Shown: positions 1-6,557 of the stretch, in pieces
How the letters are laid out: every line of letters starts with the position of its first letter
How positions within the stretch are numbered: the first letter of the stretch is position 1
Assembly: GCA_036443405.1 (NCBI GenBank)
Contig: JAZFYD010000087.1
Span: 1-14,656 of the forward strand
DNA length: 14,656 nt
DNA from: JAZFYD01 sp036443405
GTDB lineage: Bacteria > Planctomycetota > PLA2
Reading direction: 5' to 3'
The notes under the pieces: model-generated
The model's input: only the letters and a program-made list of their open reading frames with translations
Database searches by the model: none
Told to the model about the DNA's origin: nothing
Position numbers and translations under genes: made by a program

Positions 1-1025
1 TAGCTCTTGAACAGGACGGCAAACAGCGCCAGCACCCCCCAGAAAAGCCAGAACTGCACCTTCCAAAAACCGAGGCCCTCGTCGTTGTCGAGGTCGGATA
101 GGCCACGCTCGCCGACGCCAACAACTCTCTCCAATCGTGATCGGACTGCCGGATTCTCGATATCCAGCGTCCACGGGGCCGGATGTTCAACCCCGAACGC
201 CTTCTTGTCGACGACAGCTTCACGCAGGTCGCCCGAGATGAGGGCGCTGCCGGCGAGGGGTTTCAGGGACTCCTCGAAAGTGCTGCCGAACAGAAGCACA
301 AGGCTCATGAGCACGAAGAGCAGCATGTAGCCGAGCAGGAACTGCATCGGCCGTGCGAAGAGGTAGCTGAACGCGCGGGAGAGGGCGTCGAGCGGTCCGT
401 TCAGTTCTGTTGCGAGTGCGGCCCACATCACCGGCAGCGCGATCAAGCCGCCGATCAGGGAAAACGCGACCATGATGGCGCAGAGCGCAGCCAGTAAGAA
501 GAAGAGCGCGCCGACGATCGGGATGTTGGCGAGGAACCCGAGCACGAAGGTCGCGAAAGCGAACGCTCCGACAAAGAGAACGAGAAGGAGCGGCACGCCA
601 AAAAACTCGACGAAGTGCCTGCGTGCGAAGAAGAACGCACGGCGCAGTGAGATGGGTTCGTCGCGCGTGAGGCGGAGTGCGGCCGTCCGGAGAAGCGCCG
701 CGCCGAAAAAGCTCCACACCGCGAGCCAGACCGCGGCCGCCATTGCCGTCTGCCACCACGGTAGGCTGAACTCGATCGAGTGGCCGCGAATGTCGGCGAG
801 TATCTGGCTGAACAGGCCGCTCACTACCCCGATGCCCCTCAAGCGCAGGGAGAGATCGGTCAAGACCTGACCAAACGGATTGGCGACATCGAACAGTCCG
901 CCCAGCAACCAGTTGCAAATTGACAGCGTCAGGAACGCGGCTGCCGCGATGACCAGGCAATTGAGATCGAACAGGACGCGCGGCGCGCGCAAGATCCCGG
1001 ATCGCACCTCGCTACCGTTGAACAT
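1..1025 (-). CDS. Polytopic inner-membrane protein of unknown function (C-terminus beyond the left edge)
   Basis: The reading frame is open for 341 codons from ATG at 1025 to the left edge with no stop, so the C-terminus is missing. The start is supported by GGAGAG a few bases upstream and begins MFNGSEVRSGILRAP. Hydrophobic segments lie near residues 20-45, 90-115, 140-165, 168-205 (probably two helices), 225-248 and 321-340. A soluble stretch at about 249-320, probably a loop, separates the last two. The phrase ALSRAFSYLFARP (about 215-227), followed by a helix, and the RRAFFFARRHFVEFF stretch before a helix resemble large uncharacterised membrane proteins I associate with Planctomycetota. 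This is recollection, not a search. No catalytic motif is visible. It diverges from the kinase pair starting at 1112, with only about 40-90 bases between starts, so the two could share a control region. Function unknown. Confidence 0.8.
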   Translation of the reverse strand, partial: MFNGSEVRSGILRAPRVLFDLNCLVIAAAAFLTLSICNWLLGGLFDVANPFGQVLTDLSLRLRGIGVVSGLFSQILADIRGHSIEFSLPWWQTAMAAAVWLAVWSFFGAALLRTAALRLTRDEPISLRRAFFFARRHFVEFFGVPLLLVLFVGAFAFATFVLGFLANIPIVGALFFLLAALCAIMVAFSLIGGLIALPVMWAALATELNGPLDALSRAFSYLFARPMQFLLGYMLLFVLMSLVLLFGSTFEESLKPLAGSALISGDLREAVVDKKAFGVEHPAPWTLDIENPAVRSRLERVVGVGERGLSDLDNDEGLGFWKVQFWLFWGVLALFAVLFKS

Positions 1026-1111
1026 CCGCCATCTCTCCGAACTCACCCAAGGGCGAAAGAGTTATGATGCTGCACGCGCAAGATCGCGCGCAATCCATCC
1101 TCCCATTGTTA

Positions 1112-1666
1112 ATGAAAACCGACCGTGAGACTACCCGGCGCCTCGTGCACTTCGGAGCCGGTGGTTTCGCGCTCGTGGTCGCAAGGCTCGGCCGGGGGTG
1201 GAGCATCACGCTGGCGGCGACCGCGGTTGTCTACAACCTCGTCATCGCGCCGCGGTTCGGTTTTGACAGGGGCTACCGGCGCGACGGCGAGGGGCGCTGG
1301 GGCGGTCTTGGGACCTACGCCATCGCCGTGTTGTTGCTCCTTGTCGTCGCGCCGTTGGCGGTGGCGGCGGGCGCCTGGGCGGTGCTTGCCGTCGCTGATC
1401 CCGTCGCGGCAGCCGTAGGGGGGCGGCTCCCGCGTCCGAAGGTCCCGTGGAATCCGCGCAAATCGCTGGTCGGGACCGCGTTCGGGTCGGCCGCCGGAGC
1501 CGCGGCGTGTTACCTCGCGCTTTGGGCCAACGGTGCCGAGCCGAGCTGGCTCGCGGCGGCGTGCGGCGGGCTCGCGGGCGGTCTCGCGGAGACAATTCCG
1601 TGGCGCGACGACAACCTGCTCGTAGCGGCCGGGGCGGCCGCGGCGCTGTGGCCGATGGTGGGCTAA
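1112..1666 (+). CDS. Dolichol/phytol kinase-type membrane protein (CTP_transf_1-like, VTE5/SEC59 family)
   Basis: A 184-residue polytopic protein from ATG 1112. It opens with RETTRRLVHFGAG (5-17), matching the 'RK-hH-hhG' start of SEC59/VTE5-type kinases. The diagnostic block is ADPVAAAVGG (95-104), then an R-K-S-L-V-G-T segment (116-122), the counterpart of 'gDt.Aal.G...KSleGs' in CTP-dependent lipid kinases and phosphatidate cytidylyltransferases. E160 with DDN (165-167) near the C-terminus matches the family's 'E.....DDN' ending. Family members phosphorylate polyprenyl or phytyl alcohols with CTP at the membrane. In-frame ATGs at 1064 and 1067 follow GAAAGAG and could be the true start, adding 16 or 15 residues; 1112 was preferred because it places the conserved segment near the N-terminus. 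The stop is 3 bases before the DUF92 gene, so the two are almost certainly co-transcribed. A short phosphatidate cytidylyltransferase is the alternative reading. Confidence 0.72.
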   Translation: MKTDRETTRRLVHFGAGGFALVVARLGRGWSITLAATAVVYNLVIAPRFGFDRGYRRDGEGRWGGLGTYAIAVLLLLVVAPLAVAAGAWAVLAVADPVAAAVGGRLPRPKVPWNPRKSLVGTAFGSAAGAAACYLALWANGAEPSWLAAACGGLAGGLAETIPWRDDNLLVAAGAAAALWPMVG

Positions 1667-1669
1667 CAC

Positions 1670-2326
1670 ATGGTGGACGGAATCTGGCCGCTGCTCGTTG
1701 TGCCGCTCATCGCCGTCGTCGCGATCCGCACCGGATCCGTCACGCTCGGCGGCGGGTTGTTGGGCGCTTTGGTGGCGGGGAAGCTCGCCGCCGGGCTCGG
1801 CTGGGGCGGTGTGGCCATGCTTGCCACGCTGTTGGTTTTGGGAACGTTGGTTTCGCGCCGCGGGAGTCGCAGACGGGATCCGGTGCAGGTCTTTTGCGAC
1901 GGAGGCGTCGCCTGGATTGGCGGGTGGCTCGCCTGGCGCGGCGATGCCGCCGGCGTCGTTCTGGCCGCGGGCGCCTTGAGTACCGCGCTCTCAGACACGC
2001 TGAGCGGCGAACTCGGCCGCCGGTTCTCCAAGGCCCCGCGATTGCTCTTGCTGGGACCACGCCGAGACGCCGGATTCGACGGCGCCATGAGCTGGCCCGG
2101 TGTTCTTGCCGGCATACTCGGAGCAGCGGCCGTCGCACTAACCGGGTGGGCATGCGGCACCCTCGGTCCGGAGGTCGCGCGCTCCGTTGTGTTCGCGGGC
2201 CTCATCGGCAACCTGGCCGACAGTGTCCTGGGCTGGCTATGGCAACCCCACCTCGGCCCAAGAGGAAACGACTGGACCAACCTCTTCGCAACAGCCATCG
2301 GCGGAGTCGCCGCACTCCTGATCTAG
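1670..2326 (+). CDS. DUF92 family membrane protein (VTE6-like, possible isoprenyl-phosphate kinase)
   Basis: A 218-residue hydrophobic protein with the DUF92 blocks in order: RTGSVTLGGGLLGALVAGK (about 20-38), RDPVQVFCDGGVAWIGG (69-85, the 'QVlANGGv' block), LSDTLSGELGRRF (107-119, the 'aaDTwasEiG' block), GAMSWPGVLAGILGAAA (136-152), and GNLADSVLGWLWQPHLG followed by NDWTNLFATAIGG (188-213, the 'GslxDSllGA..Q...N.....G' ending). The plant member VTE6 phosphorylates phytyl-phosphate to phytyl-diphosphate. Most bacterial members are uncharacterised, so substrate and reaction are inferred. ATG 1670 follows the upstream stop by 3 bases. The preceding gene is a VTE5/dolichol-kinase-type protein, and together they would turn an isoprenoid alcohol into its diphosphate. 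No terminator is visible directly downstream. Confidence 0.8.
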   Translation: MVDGIWPLLVVPLIAVVAIRTGSVTLGGGLLGALVAGKLAAGLGWGGVAMLATLLVLGTLVSRRGSRRRDPVQVFCDGGVAWIGGWLAWRGDAAGVVLAAGALSTALSDTLSGELGRRFSKAPRLLLLGPRRDAGFDGAMSWPGVLAGILGAAAVALTGWACGTLGPEVARSVVFAGLIGNLADSVLGWLWQPHLGPRGNDWTNLFATAIGGVAALLI

Positions 2327-2338
2327 AGACCCCCCCGA

Positions 2339-2501
2339 ACGTCACGCCCCATCTCAAGCGGTCCGACCGAGTGGTCTCAACGGCGAAGTCCGGAGACGTC
2401 ACGCCCGTGGTCTCAATGGCGCAAGCCGTAACCCCGCTAGTACGGCCACGCCCCCATCTCAAGCGGTCCGACCGAGTGGTCTCAACCGCGTAAGCGGTTG
2501 A
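2339..2501. repeat. Cluster of three degenerate extragenic repeat units
   Basis: A 35-base segment is present twice without mismatch, at 2347-2381 and 2452-2486 (starts 105 bases apart). A middle, internally deleted copy lies between them. All three copies share GTGGTCTCAA (2371, 2407, 2476), followed by a variable GGCGnAAG-like tail. The first two are preceded by ACGTCACGCCC (2339, 2396) and the third by CACGCCCCC (2447). The last unit ends in a perfect hairpin, TCAACCGC-gtaa-GCGGTTGA (2482-2501). Inside the long copies CGGT-ccg-ACCG can also pair. No T-tract follows in either direction, so these are not ordinary intrinsic terminators. They look like REP-type extragenic units between converging genes. 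Confidence 0.75.
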
Positions 2502-2503
2502 AC

Positions 2504-2533
2504 AAAAGAAAAAAAGAGGGGCAACGGCCCTCT
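2504..2533 (-). terminator. Intrinsic terminator for the SUMF1/thioredoxin-like gene
   Basis: Read on the minus strand, AGAGGG (2533-2528) pairs with CCCTCT (2520-2515) across a 7-base loop. It runs directly into seven Ts, a C and four more Ts (2515-2504). The GC-rich stem with a U-tract is a classic Rho-independent terminator. It lies about 157 bases after the stop at 2691, leaving a sizeable 3' untranslated region. It also separates that transcript from the repeat cluster and the converging kinase pair. Confidence 0.8.
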
Positions 2534-2690
2534 GGGCGCTGCCCCTACCCCATACACCTATTCTCTGGTCTGGCTATAGGTTCTTGTTCGACCCGGCACC
2601 TTAACGAATTCGAGGCTGCGGCACAAGGTCAATTGGGGGCGCTGACGACCGCGGCGGGCGAATGCAACAGTGAGTTGGCCCAGGGCCAGG
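2534..2690. other. Untranslated tail region with no recognised gene
   Basis: These 157 bases lie between the stop of the minus-strand gene at 2691 and its probable terminator. Frames cross it, but none carries a recognisable motif. I found no convincing promoter, RNA gene or repeat here. It is best read as the 3' untranslated region of the 2691-4478 transcript. Confidence 0.5.
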
Positions 2691-4478
2691 CTAGCGCGCC
2701 ACGCGCGCCAGGCTCGCGAGCAGCTGTTCGCGCGAAATTCCGCTTGGATGGCGGAAAACCTCGCGGCCCCCGTCGTCGAGGAAGAGGGTTTCAGGCGGCC
2801 AATCGACCCCGTGCTCGAGGTCGAACTTCGCGTCCTTGTCGATGAACAGCCGGGCTCCGGACAGCGCGTAGCCGAAGCTGGCGAGGATCGCCTCGGTGCG
2901 CGCGGACCCGTGATAAACCGCTGTGAATCGGACTTTTTCGGCTGCGGCGGTGCGCCGGACGATGCCCATCGCGTCGGAGGTCTCCCGACCGAGCTTGCTG
3001 AAGACAAGGACGAGTCCGCGCGTGGGCGGCCGCTTGGATAGACGCGGTACAGCCCGCCGACCACCGGAGTCTTCCTCGATCACAAGCTCCAAATAGCGCA
3101 GTGAGGCCCCTGCGGCTTCCGACAGGGTCCGCTCGCGGGCGGCGCGGATCTTCGGCAGAGCACGCTTGGGATGGGCCAGGAGCGTCGCCTCAGCCTCCAT
3201 CCTCGTTTTCATGACACCCGACTCGAGCCCCTGGATCGCGCGATCCAGGGTGTCGCCGAGTCGCTTCATGCCGGACCCAGCGGCCGGGATCCGGGAGGTT
3301 CGCCCCGTCCCTCGCGGGCTCGCCTGGGTGCTCGCCTCGCGACCGGCCGGGCGATGCAGCGCGGACGGCGGCGGCGCCTCGGCATAGGAGACGGCGATCA
3401 GCCAAATCAGGAGGAGCGCGGCTGGAGCCAGCGGAATCAGCAGGGCCCGCGGATGTGCCGCGAGTTTTTCCTGCGCCGTCTGCCTCAGCGCGGCGAGCCA
3501 TCCGGAAATGGGCGCGATGCGGGCCGCTCCGGTCGATGCGCGCTCGGCCTTGGCCGTTTGCGCCGATTCGGCCAGCTTGGTCGCCGTCAGCGTGCCCTTC
3601 ACACCGATCTGCGGCTCGCGCTCGACCGAGTCGAAAAACTGGTCGACGGCGTGGCCCGGATCGGTGAGCGTGACCTCGCGCGCGACCTCGGCGAGATCGA
3701 CGCCCTCGCTGGCCTGTTTGCGCAAATCGTCGACAACCATGGCGAACTCTGCGCTCGTCTCTTCTAACCCCGAGTCCGGGGCGGCCGATTGCGCCCGGAA
3801 CTCGATGCACGCATCGGCGAGCGCCTCAGACACGGAATCCGGAAGTCGCTCTTCGCGTCCGTAGATGAGCCGGAAGCCGACGGTCGCGCCGTGTTTGTGC
3901 ATCCGGGAACGGAAGGAGTGGTCCAGCCGGGCATGAACCGGGAAGTCATACCACGACCCTCCTTTGACCAAGATGGATTGATCGTCATCCGGCGCTCCCG
4001 AGCATGTCAGCTCCCAAACATTCCCCGAGAGATCTTCGCATCCGCTGGGAGAGACACCATCGGGATAACTCCCTATCGCGGTCGTTCCCTTGATCTCGCT
4101 GCGGACCGTATTGCAGAGCTGATGTTCGAAGTGATCGCCCCAAGGGTAGTAGGTGTGAGCTTCCAGCCCGGACGCCGCGATCCACTCCGCTTCGGTGGGC
4201 AGCACGCCGCCAGCCCATCGTGCGAACGCCAGAGCATCGAAGAAGTCGATGCCAACGACCGGGTGATCCGCGAGCCCCTCGGGCATTTCGCCCTTGCGCC
4301 AAAAGGCGGGGGCGCGATGGCCCGCTGCCACCACAAACGCGGCGTAGCGTCTGTTCGTGACCGGCGTGCGATCGACCCGAAGTCCGGGCACGGAAACCGT
4401 GTCGGGTTTCAGGGCCGGGCCCTGAGCAGCCTTCTCGCGGGCTTGGGATGAAGTGGAGACGGACATGGCCGTGTCCAT
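2691..4478 (-). CDS. SUMF1/formylglycine-enzyme-like domain, one membrane helix and a thioredoxin-like domain
   Basis: A 595-residue protein. Residues 28-207 form an FGE/SUMF1-type (C-type-lectin-fold) domain: RVDRTPVTNRRYAAFV (34-49), HPVVGIDFFDALAFARWAG (72-90), LPTEAEWIAASG (93-104), YYPWGD (110-115), GCEDLSGNVWEL (146-157), VKGGSWYD (171-178) and GATVGFRLIYG (197-207). The segment where true FGE carries its active-site cysteines reads DHSFRSRMHKHG, without cysteine, so sulfatase activation is unlikely. One hydrophobic helix spans about 345-366. Basic residues precede it, placing the N-terminal domain in the cytoplasm and the C-terminus in the periplasm. Residues 486-593 look like a TlpA/thioredoxin fold: LVLVFSKLGRETS, then a strand-helix pattern ending PPETLFLDDGGREVFR. 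No CxxC is present. ATG 4466 (residue 5) is an alternative start. The role is unknown; binding or scaffolding is plausible. The upstream neighbour is a polysaccharide-export lipoprotein. Confidence 0.82.
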   Translation of the reverse strand: MDTAMSVSTSSQAREKAAQGPALKPDTVSVPGLRVDRTPVTNRRYAAFVVAAGHRAPAFWRKGEMPEGLADHPVVGIDFFDALAFARWAGGVLPTEAEWIAASGLEAHTYYPWGDHFEHQLCNTVRSEIKGTTAIGSYPDGVSPSGCEDLSGNVWELTCSGAPDDDQSILVKGGSWYDFPVHARLDHSFRSRMHKHGATVGFRLIYGREERLPDSVSEALADACIEFRAQSAAPDSGLEETSAEFAMVVDDLRKQASEGVDLAEVAREVTLTDPGHAVDQFFDSVEREPQIGVKGTLTATKLAESAQTAKAERASTGAARIAPISGWLAALRQTAQEKLAAHPRALLIPLAPAALLLIWLIAVSYAEAPPPSALHRPAGREASTQASPRGTGRTSRIPAAGSGMKRLGDTLDRAIQGLESGVMKTRMEAEATLLAHPKRALPKIRAARERTLSEAAGASLRYLELVIEEDSGGRRAVPRLSKRPPTRGLVLVFSKLGRETSDAMGIVRRTAAAEKVRFTAVYHGSARTEAILASFGYALSGARLFIDKDAKFDLEHGVDWPPETLFLDDGGREVFRHPSGISREQLLASLARVAR

Positions 4479-4567
4479 CTATCGACCCTGCGGGGGAGGG
4501 GGCTTTACACGCGGGTTTTTGGGCCCTGGGGCCCGGGCCGGGGCTGCCGCGGAGGCAGAGGCTGAGG

Positions 4568-4594
4568 ATTCCGTAAGCGGGGCGCTTACGGAAT
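4568..4594. repeat. Perfect 12-bp inverted repeat spanning the stop codon of the export-lipoprotein gene
   Basis: ATTCCGTAAGCG (4568-4579), GGG (4580-4582) and CGCTTACGGAAT (4583-4594) form a perfect 12-bp stem with a 3-base loop. The minus-strand stop TAA (4588-4586) and the last Ile-Pro codons sit within one arm. Neither side has a T-tract, so it does not meet the usual intrinsic-terminator pattern. It could act in Rho-dependent termination, 3'-end protection, or as a weak terminator before the downstream gene at 4478. Confidence 0.8.
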
Positions 4595-5314
4595 GAAGAT
4601 ATTTGCCGTCGTGTTTCCGAAGCTCAGGACGCTGAAGAAGCCTCGGATCGGGGACATGATGACCGCGATGGTGTCGCCGGTCTTCGTGAAGAAGTTTCGC
4701 GGCATGTAGAGGTAGTCACCCGGGCGCACGTAGTAGTTCGTCGTGAAGTCGCCCTTCTTCCAGAAGTCGTTCAGGTGGATGTGATAGACCTTCATCTCGC
4801 CGTTCACATCGCGAAACAAGAGCGCGCGGTTCGGTGAGGCGCGAAGCGGGACGTTTCCGTTTCGGGCAAGGAGATCCGCGACGCGCATCTGGTCCGTGTA
4901 CGGTTGCGCACCCGGGTTGTTGAACTCGCCGATCAGGTAGACCTGCTTCGACGCGTAGCCCGATACCGATACATGGACCTCGGGCGCCCTGAGACCCAAC
5001 TTCTCGCCAAACGCGGTCTGCAGCTCGGCCCGCAGCTGCTGGGTTGTCTTGCCCTTGACCTCGATCTCGCCGTAACCGGGGAACGTGATTTTTCCGTCCG
5101 GACGGACGGTGCCGCCCATCGAGTACTGGCCCGTCGCGTCGAAGTCACCCAAGATCTGGATCGTGATCTCGTCACCCTCACCGATCGTGTAGTCGGGCGC
5201 CGTCTCCAACGTCTTGGCGCGTGCGAGGATCGCATCCTGTTCGATGGGGTTTCTGCACCCGGTCGCGATCGCCACCAAGACGATCAGGAGCGCGCAGCGG
5301 CAAATCATCCTCAT
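4586..5314 (-). CDS. Polysaccharide export outer-membrane lipoprotein (Wza/GumB-type, Poly_export plus SLBB)
   Basis: A 242-residue protein starting MRMICRCALLIVLVAIATGC, a type II signal with lipobox IATGC (lipidated Cys20). Residues 41-118 form the polysaccharide export domain: DYTIGEGDEITIQILGD, then VRPDGKITFPGYGEIEVKG and TTQQLRAEL. Residues 122-205 form one SLBB-type domain: KQVYLIGEFNNPG, RVADLLARNG and YYVRPGDYLYMPR. The C-terminal stretch (about 212-242) is hydrophobic and may include the membrane-crossing part. Family members form the outer-membrane channel for capsule or exopolysaccharide, usually beside a Wzc-type co-polymerase and glycosyltransferases. None of these is visible here, so it is an orphan. 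Having one SLBB domain, it is shorter than E. coli Wza. GGGGAGG lies upstream of ATG 5314, with AGAG closer. A CGAAC-N4-GTTCG dyad lies about 105 bases upstream. Confidence 0.9.
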   Translation of the reverse strand: MRMICRCALLIVLVAIATGCRNPIEQDAILARAKTLETAPDYTIGEGDEITIQILGDFDATGQYSMGGTVRPDGKITFPGYGEIEVKGKTTQQLRAELQTAFGEKLGLRAPEVHVSVSGYASKQVYLIGEFNNPGAQPYTDQMRVADLLARNGNVPLRASPNRALLFRDVNGEMKVYHIHLNDFWKKGDFTTNYYVRPGDYLYMPRNFFTKTGDTIAVIMSPIRGFFSVLSFGNTTANIFIP

Positions 5315-5418
5315 TTTTCTCTCTTATCCTCCCCGTTGCGAGCGCTGGGCGCGAGGGCCTCGACCCTTTGGCCCGGTGCGCGACGCTTCGGTATCCCATC
5401 CATCGGCTCGATTTGAGT

Positions 5419-5432
5419 CGAACTTCAGTTCG
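5419..5432. promoter_or_regulatory. CGAAC-N4-GTTCG dyad, possible LexA-like operator
   Basis: CGAACTTCAGTTCG is a 14-base dyad with 5-base arms and a 4-base spacer. It lies in the 187-base gap between the TDO stop and the start of the export-lipoprotein gene at 5314. The arms match the core of LexA boxes described in Gram-positive bacteria and some other phyla. The spacer does not fully match the published consensus. A single short dyad can occur by chance in GC-rich DNA, so this is a candidate only. Confidence 0.22.
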
Positions 5433-5501
5433 CGCCGGGGCTCGCCGGGTGGTTTCACGCCGCCACGCCGGGGCGGGCGTATCCCAGGGTTCTCGCCGGA
5501 G

Positions 5502-6557
5502 TTACGAGCGCCGCTGTGCGTCCTTGGCGAACTTGAACCGGCCGGGATCGTCAAGCGGCGGCAGGAGATCCGCCGGGATGAGGAACGAACGCGCCTGCGT
5601 CACGTCACTGAAGATCCGATACGCCTTGGCCGTGGCGTCGAGATATCCAACGCCGCTGGAGCCGCCCGTGCCCACGCGCACGCCGATCATGCGCTCCACC
5701 ATGCGGGCATGACGGAATCGCCAGATCCGGAACCACTGGTCGAATTCGCATGCGGCTTCGAGCACCCGGCTCGGGGAGTGGAGCAGCGGGGCGTCCGGGT
5801 ACGCGGTGATGAAGAGCGCGGCGCGCCGCAGGTCGGCGCCATCGCCCTCCAGGAAATTACGGCACGCCTTCAGATACGAGTCGAGCCGGGCGGCGATGGC
5901 AGTCCGTTCCTTGTCGCCAAGCTGGGTGTTGCCGCTGTGTAGCGTTCGCTGTTTGTCCACGTAGCCGGTGAACGCCTGGAGGTATTTCTCCGCGAAACCG
6001 TCCTCGACGGGCGTGCGCATCAGCCACGTGTGCAGCGCGTCCTTGAGGGACGGTTCTGCGCGGCGCTCCGCGAATCGCGCGCGGGCTTTTTCGTCGAAGT
6101 GGTTTTCGAAACTCGCGCCGTCGTATTCGATGCGCCGACTCTCGTCGAGCCCCGCGAGGATCTCGAACTCGCGGAACTGCGCCGACTGGAAGCCGGACGC
6201 GGAACCGAGGTGTTCCCGAAAAGCCAGGAAGTCCGCGGGCGTCATCGTCTCGAGCACCGAGAACTGCGCGACCGCGATCCGGAATATCTCGTGGATCCGG
6301 TTCATGGCCGCAACGACGCGCGGGATGTCCGACTCCGGTACGTCGTCCGCCGCCAAGAGGTTGCGCGCGTGCACCGCCTCGTGCGTGACCTGTTTGAACC
6401 AAAGTTCATAGATCTGGTGAATGACGACGAACAGCATCTCGTCGTGGTGAGCAAGGGGGCGGGGGACTCCGTCGGGACCCGGCGGGTTTTGCGATTCGAG
6501 GATGCGATCGAGGTTTAGGTAGTCGCCGTACCGGATGTTGCGCGTGCCATCGCTCAT
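5502..6557 (-). CDS. kynA: Tryptophan 2,3-dioxygenase
   Basis: A 351-residue heme dioxygenase that oxidises L-tryptophan to N-formylkynurenine, the first step of the kynurenine pathway. The full signature is present: RNIRYGDYLNLDRILESQNP (6-25), HHDEMLFVVIHQIYELWFKQ (37-56) with H47 matching the distal active-site His, SASGFQSAQFRE (119-130) with R129 matching the substrate-carboxylate Arg, and WRFRHARMVERMIG (279-292) with H283 as axial heme ligand. GTGGSSGVGYL (296-306) follows. It is longer than the Xanthomonas enzyme, mainly in the helical segment before residue 245. The start ATGAGC at 6557 overlaps the trpS stop in ATGA, indicating translational coupling. No kynurenine formamidase or kynureninase gene is visible nearby. 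The longer open frame upstream lies antisense-like within trpS and lacks motifs, so it was not used. Confidence 0.96.
   Translation of the reverse strand: MSDGTRNIRYGDYLNLDRILESQNPPGPDGVPRPLAHHDEMLFVVIHQIYELWFKQVTHEAVHARNLLAADDVPESDIPRVVAAMNRIHEIFRIAVAQFSVLETMTPADFLAFREHLGSASGFQSAQFREFEILAGLDESRRIEYDGASFENHFDEKARARFAERRAEPSLKDALHTWLMRTPVEDGFAEKYLQAFTGYVDKQRTLHSGNTQLGDKERTAIAARLDSYLKACRNFLEGDGADLRRAALFITAYPDAPLLHSPSRVLEAACEFDQWFRIWRFRHARMVERMIGVRVGTGGSSGVGYLDATAKAYRIFSDVTQARSFLIPADLLPPLDDPGRFKFAKDAQRRS

Noticed and set aside
1447..2493. Plus-strand frame of 348 codons across the kinase pair and the repeat cluster
   Set aside because: It is an Arg-rich shadow of two well-supported membrane proteins, and it runs into intergenic repeats.
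2339..2501. Possible CRISPR array
   Set aside because: Only two full repeats and one deleted copy are present, spacing is not constant, and no cas gene is nearby.
2558..2640. tRNA-like stretch with a GTTCGA core near 2590
   Set aside because: The flanking bases do not pair as a T-arm, and no acceptor, D or anticodon stems can be drawn.
4568..4594. Intrinsic terminator at the perfect 12-bp inverted repeat
   Set aside because: There is no T-tract on either strand, so it is listed as a repeat rather than a terminator.
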